Positions 40,183 to 48,098 of a stretch of 48,098 bases of DNA are shown here, one piece after another; the first letter of the stretch is position 1, and each line of letters starts with the position of its first letter. The stretch covers positions 1-48,098 of the forward strand of contig JAQSYI010000054.1 in the NCBI GenBank assembly GCA_029256185.1. The letters run 5' to 3'. Below the pieces are notes generated by a model. It saw only the letters and a program-made list of their open reading frames with translations, had not been told where the DNA came from and searched no databases. The position numbers were made by a program, and so were the translations under genes. The stretch comes from Paenibacillaceae bacterium (GTDB taxonomy: Bacteria; Bacillota; Bacilli; Paenibacillales; NBRC-103111).

Positions 40183-41466
40183 ATGGATCCGCAAGAAATA
40201 ACCAAACAAAACCATCCCCCCAAACTGTGGAAAAAACTGCTGCAAGAACTGGAGAACCACACAGGAATTCTGGGTCATAAAATCGAGAGTTGGGAAGTAA
40301 GCCGCTCCTTATACCGTCAAGCATCACCTATGCTTCTGACAGACTGCGCCATAGCAGACTTGCACCGGGAATGGAGCCGGATGCTTGCCGATTCTCCGGT
40401 TACGGCTGACGAAGGGGAGCCGTCAACTGTTGAGCAGGCCGCATATGCCCGGATTATCCGCCGGACAGAAGCTGCCAACCGCAACAATGTGACAAGAGCA
40501 GCAGCATACTATGAGGTTTACCGGCAAAATCCCGAGCTGCACTGGGCCATGCTTGCCCATATGGTATCCCGCAACGGAGGCTGGGCAATGACGGATCTGG
40601 AGGGAGAGCATATTCCGCATTTGCTCGAGCCCCATTATCGCCGGGACATTTTTCTTTTCTTAGAACGTGCCAACGCGCTGATCTTTCAGGACGCCTATCC
40701 CCAGCTGCTGTTGTACGCCGAGAGCAAGCACCTGGGGCAATCTTTGTTCCGGCTGTTGCCCCGCTTTCATGTCTCCGCTTTCATGCAGCCGGTGTGGGAC
40801 CGGTTCATGCAGGACCGGGACCCTGTGCCGCTTACCGTCTGCCTGATTATCAACGAGCAGAACTATATTGAGGGGAGAGTGGTCAGAAGCCGTCATTACC
40901 GCAAGCATGTGCTGGAAACCCCGGCGTTCCGCACCCAGTTTCTCTCCCAAACGAATCAAGTGTTCTTTCCGTACCAAGAACAACGTACTGAATCCCCCCG
41001 TTCCACGTACCGCTTGGCCGGACTGGTACTGGAGGATTTCTCCGATCTGGAGGAACGGATCGGCTTCGGCAAAAAGCTGTATGCCATTCTGTTCGGCATC
41101 CCCAGGATCAGAAAGGAAGTGGAACAATTCGCCATTAAGCAGCCCCATACAGGCTCGCGGGCTGATTATGACAACAGACTGTTTACTTGCAACAAAAAAG
41201 CCTCTTCGCCTGATCCTTACGCGAAGAAGCTGGAAGGTTATGGATTGCAGGACGGTGCCTCCCCCCTGTACAGCCCTGTGCTGCAGGAAGCCTGGGAGGA
41301 TCATCCTGTGGAAGCCATAGAACGGTATGACTGGTTCACAGAGATCAAGGGAGCGGACGCATTCACCAGTGTAACCGTCCCCCGGTCTCTGGATATGACA
41401 GCGGAAGCTTGCTTCGGTCTTCGTAAGCTGGAACTGGCGGTATTGGCTCTCCAACTGGTAAGGTAG
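40183..41466 (+). CDS. DUF2515 family protein (YppC-like)
   Basis: A 427-residue protein with the DUF2515 pattern of Bacillus YppC: RNNVTRAAAYYEVYRQNPELHWAMLAHM followed by SRNGGWAMTDLEGE. No signal peptide or obvious catalytic motif is visible. The family's function is unknown to me, and it is largely restricted to spore-forming Firmicutes. AGGAGAG lies eight bases before ATG 40183. It converges with the flippase gene with only 36 bases between the stops. Confidence 0.8.
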   Translation: MDPQEITKQNHPPKLWKKLLQELENHTGILGHKIESWEVSRSLYRQASPMLLTDCAIADLHREWSRMLADSPVTADEGEPSTVEQAAYARIIRRTEAANRNNVTRAAAYYEVYRQNPELHWAMLAHMVSRNGGWAMTDLEGEHIPHLLEPHYRRDIFLFLERANALIFQDAYPQLLLYAESKHLGQSLFRLLPRFHVSAFMQPVWDRFMQDRDPVPLTVCLIINEQNYIEGRVVRSRHYRKHVLETPAFRTQFLSQTNQVFFPYQEQRTESPRSTYRLAGLVLEDFSDLEERIGFGKKLYAILFGIPRIRKEVEQFAIKQPHTGSRADYDNRLFTCNKKASSPDPYAKKLEGYGLQDGASPLYSPVLQEAWEDHPVEAIERYDWFTEIKGADAFTSVTVPRSLDMTAEACFGLRKLELAVLALQLVR

Positions 41467-41502
41467 CGAAATGATGCGGATTGCTGCTCCCCAGGCAGAC
41501 AT

Positions 41503-43161
41503 TTATTTTCCCCTGCCGGTCAATCTGCCGAATTTGCCCAGCAGCTTGCGGATCGGTGCAGGCAATTCTGCCGCATCCTGCTTGGTATAGACCCGGGTAG
41601 CCATCAGCAGCAGCGGATACAAGACGCAGGCAAGACCGCCCACAACGGCGGCGTTGAGCAGCTGGTTTATTTTATCGGGAAACCAGGTTACCCAATCATG
41701 GGTAAACCGCTCCAGCGGCAGGCAAACTGCCACGATGACGGCTGTAGTTACAGCCAGTCCGGCCCATCTGCGCGGCGTAAACATCACATAATCCACCTTG
41801 CGCCGGAGCACCCGCAGATTCAGCGCCATCATTACGACAAAACACAGCGCAGTCGCCCCTATAATACCGTAGATGCCGAACCAGCGCGCCAGCACGAAGC
41901 CTCCCGCAAGCTTGCAGGCCAATCCGATGAAGACACTGTAGATCAGAGGGCGCATCTCGCCCATCCCCATCAGGATAGATCCGCAAGTTTGCATCACTAT
42001 CTGGAACAAGGCGGTTACGGTCAGGAACGCGATAATGCCGTTGCCGTTCTCATGGACCAAAAACTTGAACTGATCCATGGGAAACAAGGTAGCGTTAATC
42101 GGCCGCGCGGCAATGGCAATAGCCAGCACAATCGGCAGACCGGTAATGACGGAAAGCTGAAGCGCTTTGGAGGCCTGCAAACGCACCTGTTCCATGTCCT
42201 TGCGGGCATAGGCGGATGATACGATGGGTACGACGGATTGGCTGAGGGCAATGGCCAGAATAATCGGGATTCCCGCAAGAGACTGGGCCCGGCCCGTCAG
42301 AATGCCCAGCAGTTCCTTGGCCGAGCCGTTGCCCACCTGATCTTCCAGCAGGGAAATGACCGTGGAGGAATCTACAAAATAAATAAGCGGAACCGTCATG
42401 GAGAACAGCACAATGGGAACAGATACCCTGAAAATCGTAGCGTAGATGCTTCTGAAGCTGGAGGAGGCTCCCGCCTTGCGGTTGAGTCTGGCCGCCCGGA
42501 CAATGCCCTCCCGCTCATCCGCTTTCCGAAGCCGCAGCATGTACCAGACCAGCACGAGAATCGCGCCCACGCTGCCCATAACTCCGCCGAAGGATGCGCC
42601 GGCAATGGCCCAGACATGACCCTTGCCCATCTCAAGCAACAGGAATGCCAGTCCCACACCAGTAACCAGCCTCGCGATCTGTTCCACGATCTGGGACATG
42701 CCGTTTGGCATCATCATCTGACGTCCCTGAAAATAGCCCCGCATCATGGCGATCAGGGGAAACAGCAGCAGGGCGGGAGCTAATGCACGGATGGACATGG
42801 TGGCATCCGGGTCCTTCGATACATGCTCCGCGTAATAAGGGGCCAGAAAGATCAGCAGCACGGTCATAAATGCCCCGGCGATCACGGCAAACCGGATGGC
42901 CGCCTGATAAATCCGGTCCGCTTCCGCATATTGGCCCAATTCCATCTTCTCCGCTACCAGCTTGCTTAAAGCGCTGGGAATTCCCGCGGTGGCAATGGTC
43001 AGGAGCGGAGTATAGATATTAAAAGCAATTCCGAAGGTGGCCATCCCGGTATCTCCGATGAGATAAACCAGGGGAATCCGCTGTACAACTCCGAGAACCC
43101 TGGCTACAAGAGCAGCCAGGGCAAGGATCAGGGTGCCTTTTACAAGAGAATCTTTAGACAT
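41503..43161 (-). CDS. MurJ/SpoVB-like oligosaccharide flippase
   Basis: A 552-residue integral membrane protein with about 14 hydrophobic segments. The N-terminus KGTLILALAALVARVLGVVQRIPLVYLIG and MRGYFQGRQMMMPNGMSQIVEQ are typical of the SpoVB/YtgP/YkvU branch of the MOP superfamily, whose members move lipid-linked precursors (lipid II or spore-cortex/polysaccharide precursors) across the membrane. B. subtilis YtgP is a close analogue in length. The gene follows the DUF456 gene on the same strand. The exact cargo is not decidable from sequence. Confidence 0.9.
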   Translation of the reverse strand: MSKDSLVKGTLILALAALVARVLGVVQRIPLVYLIGDTGMATFGIAFNIYTPLLTIATAGIPSALSKLVAEKMELGQYAEADRIYQAAIRFAVIAGAFMTVLLIFLAPYYAEHVSKDPDATMSIRALAPALLLFPLIAMMRGYFQGRQMMMPNGMSQIVEQIARLVTGVGLAFLLLEMGKGHVWAIAGASFGGVMGSVGAILVLVWYMLRLRKADEREGIVRAARLNRKAGASSSFRSIYATIFRVSVPIVLFSMTVPLIYFVDSSTVISLLEDQVGNGSAKELLGILTGRAQSLAGIPIILAIALSQSVVPIVSSAYARKDMEQVRLQASKALQLSVITGLPIVLAIAIAARPINATLFPMDQFKFLVHENGNGIIAFLTVTALFQIVMQTCGSILMGMGEMRPLIYSVFIGLACKLAGGFVLARWFGIYGIIGATALCFVVMMALNLRVLRRKVDYVMFTPRRWAGLAVTTAVIVAVCLPLERFTHDWVTWFPDKINQLLNAAVVGGLACVLYPLLLMATRVYTKQDAAELPAPIRKLLGKFGRLTGRGK

Positions 43162-43220
43162 AAGTAGGCTTCCACGCTTCTAATAGTCTCCGGAGCCATT
43201 GGTACGACCCGGGCAGTCTG

Positions 43221-43703
43221 TTACCAGATAAGGGCAATGATGAACGCAATGATCATAATCAATTGCAGGATGATCTTCGCCGCGGTGCTGGAGAAGAGGC
43301 CGACAACAGCCCCCAGTCCGGCCCGGACGGCGGTTCTCCAATCGTTGCCTGCAATCAGTTCGCCGATTACGGCCCCCAGGAAGGGTCCGAGCAACAGACC
43401 GGCTACCGGAATGACGAAGGGTCCCAGCAAAATCCCGATGGTGCTGCCGATCACTGATGCCCGGGTGCCGCCGAACTTTTTTACCCCCCAGGCGCCGATC
43501 GCATAATCCGCGATAAAAACCACAACCACAATCGTAGTTTGGATGAACCAGAACCAGAAGCCGAAATCATCGAAGGAAATCATGAAGCCATAGACGAAGA
43601 AAGCTGCATATACAGCCAGTACACCAGGGAGCGCCGGATATACGGCTCCGGCCATTCCAATCAGGAATAGCACGACTACAATAACCCAAGCCAATATGGT
43701 CAT
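43221..43703 (-). CDS. DUF456 membrane protein (YqgC-like)
   Basis: A 160-residue hydrophobic protein with four to five membrane segments and Gly-rich turns (FVIPVAGLLLGPFLGAVIGELIAG is the DUF456 signature region). The molecular function is unknown. It begins seven bases after the HAD hydrolase stop with GGAG upstream, so the two are co-transcribed. Confidence 0.85.
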   Translation of the reverse strand: MTILAWVIVVVLFLIGMAGAVYPALPGVLAVYAAFFVYGFMISFDDFGFWFWFIQTTIVVVVFIADYAIGAWGVKKFGGTRASVIGSTIGILLGPFVIPVAGLLLGPFLGAVIGELIAGNDWRTAVRAGLGAVVGLFSSTAAKIILQLIMIIAFIIALIW

Positions 43704-43710
43704 AATTGAC

Positions 43711-44475
43711 TCACTCCAGACCGAATATGTATTTCCGGATAACCCGGGCTACTCCGTCCTCGTTATTGCTTGTTGTGATGGCATCCGCTTGAGCCTTGAT
43801 CTCTTCCTGGGCGTTGCCCATGGCCACACCCAGGCCCGCTTCCCGGATCATAGAAAGATCGTTCACACTATCCCCGATAGCAATCACCTGGGACATATCA
43901 AGCCCCAGCATATGGCATACCTCGCGGATACCGCTGGCCTTGTTGATTCCCGCCGGATTCAGCTCAAGGTTGTGAGGATGGGAATTGGTAATCTCCAGCG
44001 ATCCCCAGCTTTCCAGCGTTTGCTTAATGGCGGGCAGCTTCACCGGATTTTCCGAATAGAAGCCGAACTTGAGCCACTCCATCGCTTCCTCCGCTTCAGA
44101 CGTGGCCGGCCAGCTGTCCCGGTTAATAATCCCTTCCACCGCATACGCCCAGTACCAGACATCGTAGTCCAGCGCCAGCTGCCGCATGGCCCTGATCTGT
44201 TCCAGAGGCATAAGGGTCCGTTGGTGCAGCTCTCCGGGAGAGTTCCAGACTTCACTGCCGTTGACCAGCACCATGGGGCGGTTGAGGGCCAATTCCTCAA
44301 TATAGCGGGTTGAGCTGTGGATGCCGCGGCCGGTTGCAAGAATGAAGGTGACCCCGGCTTGCTCGGCCTCGGCAATCCACTTGCGGTTTTCCGGAGAAAC
44401 CTCATTCTCCCCGTTCAAAAGAGTACCGTCCATGTCCGAAGCGACCAAGCGGTATTTGCCAGTAAAGCCGCTCAT
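43711..44475 (-). CDS. Cof-type HAD-IIB phosphatase
   Basis: A 254-residue phosphatase. Motif I is VASDMDGTLL (nucleophile Asp14, Asp16 as acid/base), motif II TGR in ILATGRGI, the conserved Lys is in NPAGINKASGI, and motif IV is AIGDSVNDLSMI. The IIB cap lies between motifs II and III. Family members dephosphorylate sugar phosphates, FMN precursors or pyridoxal phosphate. AAGGAGG eight bases before ATG 44475 is directly preceded by the hairpin repeats at 44492-44613. Confidence 0.92.
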   Translation of the reverse strand: MSGFTGKYRLVASDMDGTLLNGENEVSPENRKWIAEAEQAGVTFILATGRGIHSSTRYIEELALNRPMVLVNGSEVWNSPGELHQRTLMPLEQIRAMRQLALDYDVWYWAYAVEGIINRDSWPATSEAEEAMEWLKFGFYSENPVKLPAIKQTLESWGSLEITNSHPHNLELNPAGINKASGIREVCHMLGLDMSQVIAIGDSVNDLSMIREAGLGVAMGNAQEEIKAQADAITTSNNEDGVARVIRKYIFGLE

Positions 44476-44491
44476 TTCATTCCTCCTTAAG

Positions 44492-44613
44492 AGTTTTGAG
44501 TCCTATTTCCCAGCGAAGCAGGAAATACGAAAAACTCACTTCGAAAGCGTCTGCCTAGTTTTGAGTCCTATTTCCCAGCGAAGCAGGAAATACGAAAAAC
44601 TCACTTCGAAAGC
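44492..44613 (-). repeat. Two tandem 65-bp hairpin repeats between asnB and the HAD gene
   Basis: Units begin at 44492 and 44557. Each forms a long hairpin: AGTTTT, TATTTCC-CAGCGAAGCA-GGAAATA and AAAACT, followed by CACTTCGAAAGC, the same tail as in the 14572-14739 array. On the minus strand the hairpin ends in CTCTT just before AAGGAGG of the HAD gene. The other end reaches within two bases of the asnB stop codon. Confidence 0.93.
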
Positions 44614-44615
44614 TA

Positions 44616-46490
44616 TTATACAGCGGCAAAGGCGCTCTTCGGCTGCTCCTGCAGATAAGTGGCATGCCACAATGCGAACATATAGATCACCCAAAGCCTT
44701 CTGGAGGAATCCTGTACCCCGTCGCGGTGCAGCTTGATCATCCGTTCTACCTCGCCCATGTGCACGAAGCTGTCGATGCCGCTTGCCCGGATCTCCTCCA
44801 GCATCCTGCCTGCATGGGGACCCTTCAGCCATTCCCGCAGCGGAACAGGAAAGCCTAATTTAGGACGGTTCAGGATGGGATCGGGAATGATGCCCTGCAT
44901 CGCCTTGCGGAACACATACTTGGTTGTGCCGCCTGCAATCCGGTTACCCACATCTATGCGCCTGGCCAGTTCGAAGAGCTCCTTGTCCAGAAAGGGCACG
45001 CGCAGCTCCAGGGAATGGGCCATCGTCATCTTGTCCGCCTTCATGAGAATATCTCCCGGCAGCCACAGATTCATATCAATGTATTGCATTCTGGTGACCG
45101 GATCCAGATGGGCGGTTTTTTTATAGAACTCCCCGGCAATCTGCACGGGATTCTTGTAATTGCGCAGCAGATCGGCGCTTACCCGCAGCACCTCGCCCTT
45201 CATATCCTCCGTAAAAATCTTGGCATTGCCCAGAAAACGCTCCTCCAGGGGAGTCGTCCCCCGCATGAGATAGCTGCGTCCCTTCATCCCCTCCGGGAGT
45301 TTGGCAAACAGCTGGTGGAGCGTCCGCTTCAAGCCGGGCGGCAGCCATTCCAACGCCCGCAAAGCCCCGGGTTCCCGGTAAATCCGGTAGCCGCCGAACA
45401 GCTCATCCGCTCCTTCCCCCGACAAAACCACCGTCACATGCTCACTGGCCAGCTCTGCCACATGATACAAAGCAATAGCTGACGGATCGGCTACCGGCTC
45501 GTCCTGGTGCCAGACAGCGGCCGGAATGGCGTCGAAGAACTCTTTTTCCGTAATGACCTTGGAATAATGCTCCGTTCCCAGAGCCGCAGCTGTCTCACGG
45601 GCAATAATGGTCTCATTGTTGGCCCCTTCAAAACCAACGGAGAAGGTGCGGATCGGCTCAATCGCCCGCATATGGGCGGCAATAGCCGTTGAATCGATGC
45701 CGCTGGAGAGGAAGCAGCCGCGCTCCACATCACTTACCATATGATGCGTAACCGAATCCCTCAGCCGTTCCCTCAACTCTTCGATATCCTGCTCCAAGCT
45801 GCGTTTGACCGGTTCAAACATGGGGTCCCAGTATTTGCGCAGCCGGAAGGTCCCGTCCGGACGGACGGTTATCGTGGTGGCCGGAGGCAGCTTCTGGATT
45901 CCCTCGAACATGGTGTCGGGCTCCGGTACATACTGGAAAGTCAGGTAGGAGAGCAGGCTCTCCGGACGGATGCTTCTGCGGATTTCCCCGGAAGCAAGCA
46001 GGCTCTTGATCTCCGAGCCATAGACAAAGTAAGAGCCGGTTGCATGATAATACAGAGGCTTGATGCCGAAATGGTCTCTGGCAATGAACAGATGCCGCGT
46101 ACGCCTGTCCCAGATGGCAAAAGTGAACATGCCCCGCAAATACTTGACGCATTCCTCTCCATGCTCCTCGTACAGATGGACAATGACTTCCGTATCGCAG
46201 TGGGTCTTGAATATATGGCCCCGGTCGGTCAATTGGGAACGCAAGGTTTTATAATTATAGATCTCACCGTTAAAGGTGATCCAGACGGACTCGTCCTCAT
46301 TGCAGAGCGGCTGATGCCCCTCCTTGATATCGATGATGGACAGCCTCCGGAAAGCGAGGCCGATTCCCGGTTCGGTCCAGAAACCGGAATCATCGGGCCC
46401 CCGGTGGACGATCACGTCGGTCATCCGCTTTAACACGTGCATATCAGGAATACTTTCATCAAATAACATCACGCCGGTTATGCCGCACAT
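44616..46490 (-). CDS. asnB: Asparagine synthase (glutamine-hydrolysing), AsnB-type
   Basis: A 624-residue enzyme. Cys2 becomes the N-terminal nucleophile of the class II glutaminase domain (MCGITGVM, then RRLSIID and FNGEIYNY). The C-terminal synthetase domain starts near residue 220, with GCFLSSGIDSTAIAA as the PP-loop and VVLSGEGADELFGGY. It makes asparagine from aspartate, glutamine and ATP, or amidates a related substrate such as a cell-wall diaminopimelate residue; the sequence alone cannot separate these. ATG 46490 follows GAAGG. The gene is flanked by the LacI-type regulator, and the hairpin array starts right after its stop. Confidence 0.95.
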   Translation of the reverse strand: MCGITGVMLFDESIPDMHVLKRMTDVIVHRGPDDSGFWTEPGIGLAFRRLSIIDIKEGHQPLCNEDESVWITFNGEIYNYKTLRSQLTDRGHIFKTHCDTEVIVHLYEEHGEECVKYLRGMFTFAIWDRRTRHLFIARDHFGIKPLYYHATGSYFVYGSEIKSLLASGEIRRSIRPESLLSYLTFQYVPEPDTMFEGIQKLPPATTITVRPDGTFRLRKYWDPMFEPVKRSLEQDIEELRERLRDSVTHHMVSDVERGCFLSSGIDSTAIAAHMRAIEPIRTFSVGFEGANNETIIARETAAALGTEHYSKVITEKEFFDAIPAAVWHQDEPVADPSAIALYHVAELASEHVTVVLSGEGADELFGGYRIYREPGALRALEWLPPGLKRTLHQLFAKLPEGMKGRSYLMRGTTPLEERFLGNAKIFTEDMKGEVLRVSADLLRNYKNPVQIAGEFYKKTAHLDPVTRMQYIDMNLWLPGDILMKADKMTMAHSLELRVPFLDKELFELARRIDVGNRIAGGTTKYVFRKAMQGIIPDPILNRPKLGFPVPLREWLKGPHAGRMLEEIRASGIDSFVHMGEVERMIKLHRDGVQDSSRRLWVIYMFALWHATYLQEQPKSAFAAV

Positions 46491-46733
46491 TTACGCCTTC
46501 ACTCCAAACTTGTTTGCCGTCCTGCCGGATTCGGCTTTCATTTTTCCGATACATAAGTATACCACAGTTCAAGAGGTTCACCAAAGGCTGCCAAGGGGCA
46601 AATCAGGGAGCTTCAGCCGGTTTTCCGGCAAAAATGACGGCTGGACAGCGTTTCGTTACATTCCGTATAAAGCCCGGATGTTCCAGGCCGCCTACAGAGG
46701 CGTTCTAATAAAATATTCATCAGGCAACATTCA

Positions 46734-47816
46734 CTACCGGGATAGGGGCGTAAATTTATTCCCCATTTCCTTTTGGTCGGTCAGACTCCTGGCAAGGGTG
46801 GCTCCGGCAAAAAAAGCCCCGGCCAGCCGGACATGCTCAAAGGGCAGCTGCGGGTTGGCAATTCTGCGCAGCATCAGCTCCGCCGCCCGCTCCCCTACCT
46901 CCCTCACCAGAAGCAGAGGCCGCGACAGCTCGGGAAGAGACGGATTTTCCTCATGGTCCGTGCCCACGACGGAAACGGAGCCCGGCACAGCTATTCCGGC
47001 GGATTGCAGCACCGCATAGGTCCATGCCGCATCCTCCTTGGTGGCGCAGAGCACAGCCGTATAACCGCCTCTCCTCAATTTATCCGCAAGCTGTCCCATC
47101 CAGCCTGCCTGGTTTGTTTTCGTTTCTGTCACATGATCGGCCAAATTGAGCTGCAGCCCCAGCCTTTCACAAGCTCCTATAAATGCCTGCCACCGCAGCT
47201 GGAAGCCGCGGTAGCCATGGATGCCGCCGACAAACAGAATAGAACGGTGGCCGTGGGCATGCAGAACGTTCATTGCCAGATGGACAGCATGCTGGACATC
47301 CCAGATGACACTATCCACCTCTGCGGCATCGGGAGGGAAATTGATCATGACCTTGGGCAGAGGCAGCTGCAGCAGCACCGCTTCCACCCATTCAGGCAGT
47401 GCAGGCGGCAAAAACAGCCCGTCTGTAAACAAAACACCGCTTCGCTCCAGCCACTCCATCAGCTGCTGCTCTCCTCCCGGGGGGTTGGGCAGCACAATGG
47501 TCGTGAGCACATGCCCCAGTTCATCAAGCCGCTGGTGAAGGCCTTCCACCTGAACGCTATAAAACGGGTGGGCATTCTGCAGCAGCATAACAAACCTACG
47601 GGGCTTGCCTGCTCCCGCCCAGGGAATTTGTTCTGCGGTTAAGCCGGCGGCCTGCCCTTTGGACATATAGCCAAGCTCTCTGGCCGTACGGAAAATATCA
47701 CGCCGGGTCGCCTCAGACATGCCCGGCAGTCCGCGCAAACCTTTGGATACGGTATGAACAGTGACGCCCAGTTGGTCAGCAATCATTTGCAGCGTAATCT
47801 TTTTTTTGCGTGCCAT
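46734..47816 (-). CDS. LacI/GalR-family transcriptional regulator
   Basis: A 360-residue regulator. The N-terminal LacI helix-turn-helix (about 5-50) reads TLQMIADQLGVTVHTVSKGLRG, and a periplasmic-binding-fold effector domain follows (about 65-345; FVMLLQNAHPFYSVQVEGLHQRL, and VVGTDHEENP at the position of the usual VVGFDD). ATG 47816 is chosen because GGGGGAG lies upstream and the protein then begins MARKKKITLQ. An upstream frame to 47861 adds 15 residues without support. Its target operon is not evident. Direct repeats ATAATGTAA (47850-47858 and 47872-47880) upstream might be part of its own control region. Confidence 0.9.
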   Translation of the reverse strand: MARKKKITLQMIADQLGVTVHTVSKGLRGLPGMSEATRRDIFRTARELGYMSKGQAAGLTAEQIPWAGAGKPRRFVMLLQNAHPFYSVQVEGLHQRLDELGHVLTTIVLPNPPGGEQQLMEWLERSGVLFTDGLFLPPALPEWVEAVLLQLPLPKVMINFPPDAAEVDSVIWDVQHAVHLAMNVLHAHGHRSILFVGGIHGYRGFQLRWQAFIGACERLGLQLNLADHVTETKTNQAGWMGQLADKLRRGGYTAVLCATKEDAAWTYAVLQSAGIAVPGSVSVVGTDHEENPSLPELSRPLLLVREVGERAAELMLRRIANPQLPFEHVRLAGAFFAGATLARSLTDQKEMGNKFTPLSR

Positions 47817-47915
47817 CCGGCTCCCCCCGTATGTTTCATTTTCATAAGAATAATGTAACAAAAATGAAGCTATAATGTAAGTTTTTTATTCCTTATACTT
47901 GGGGTATCAGCGATA

Positions 47916-48098
47916 CTTAAGCGGATGCTTCCGAAGCCGGTTTTTCTTCACACTGCTGCGCTTCGCTGTAAGCGAAAAACTCAAGCGGATGCTTCCGATG
48001 CCAGTTTTTCTTCACGCTGCTGCGCTTCGCTGTAAGCCGAAAAACTCAAGTGGATGCTTTCGATGCCAGTTTTCGCTGGCGCAAAAACTCAGATGGAT
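47916..48098 (+). repeat. Tandem hairpin repeats of the same family, running off the window end
   Basis: Units begin at 47916, 47980, 48045 and 48088 (spacings 64, 65 and 43), each starting CTCAAGYGGATGCTT or a close variant, then a hairpin such as GTTTTTCTTC...GAAAAAC. The orientation is opposite to the other two arrays. By analogy with those, the array should point at a plus-strand gene whose ribosome binding site begins just beyond 48098. Confidence 0.85.

Overview
The window looks like chromosomal DNA of a Paenibacillus-type, spore-forming Firmicute (Paenibacillaceae). I infer this from four things: moderate-to-high GC coding DNA with strong AGGAGG-type ribosome binding sites and several TTG/GTG starts; an LplA/LplB/YtcP-type sugar ABC operon with a membrane-spanning AraC regulator and a stand-alone FAD oxidoreductase; copper-amine-oxidase-type stalk domains on secreted proteins; and DUF2515, DUF456 and MurJ/SpoVB-type neighbours. 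No rRNA, tRNA, CRISPR array, prophage or complete insertion sequence was seen.

Layout. (1) 1-4.6 kb: the end of an unrecognised gene, a UbiD-family decarboxylase followed by a HEPN-domain protein, a thioredoxin, and a divergent SPFH/band-7 plus ribbon-helix-helix pair. (2) 4.7-10.0 kb: a compact minus-strand operon of SelO pseudokinase, CxxC redoxin, unusual radical SAM protein, ABC permease and ABC substrate-binding lipoprotein, with no ATPase gene. (3) 10.2-11.5 kb: an AT-rich insertion-like gene for an AraC-type response regulator whose phospho-acceptor Asp is replaced by Glu. (4) 11.7-26.7 kb: a glycan-use locus with a secreted multidomain GH30 enzyme, FAD oxidoreductase, sugar ABC transporter (binding protein and two permeases), AraC membrane regulator, GH78 alpha-L-rhamnosidase and a GH5-like glycosidase. 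(5) 27.2-37.4 kb: an eight-gene minus-strand catabolic operon with a divergent RpiR/SIS regulator. It encodes a GlcD/AGPS-like FAD oxidoreductase, a two-cluster Fe-S protein, class II aldolase, PfkB kinase, IolB isomerase, FGGY kinase, a fused electron-transfer flavoprotein and a phosphomannose isomerase. (6) 37.5-48.1 kb: an Rpn-type PD-(D/E)XK nuclease, a stalk-domain lipoprotein, DUF2515, a MurJ/SpoVB-like flippase, DUF456, a HAD phosphatase, AsnB and a LacI-type regulator.

How the genes may work together. Region 4 fits extracellular attack on a rhamnose-containing polysaccharide, uptake of oligosaccharides through the LplABC-type system (presumably with a shared ATPase encoded elsewhere), and intracellular trimming by the GH78 and GH5-like enzymes. 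A cre-like site lies upstream of the transporter genes. Region 5 is the most intriguing. An isomerase-kinase-aldolase core like the lower myo-inositol pathway (IolB/IolC/IolJ) is combined with a flavin dehydrogenase, Fe-S protein and fused ETF, but there is no IolG, IolE, IolD or IolA. This suggests a different substrate whose oxidation feeds electrons to ETF. Repeated TGAA-N7-TTCA dyads between this operon and the RpiR gene look like its operators. Region 2 is a second candidate for an undescribed system.

Repeats. A family of intergenic tandem hairpin repeats occurs at 14572-14739, 44492-44613 and 47916-48098. In the first two the last hairpin ends directly against the Shine-Dalgarno sequence of the next gene. 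A different palindromic element is present twice, at 11546-11644 and 33763-33888. Start sites were chosen by ribosome binding site and family length. Function calls come from reading motifs without database searches.
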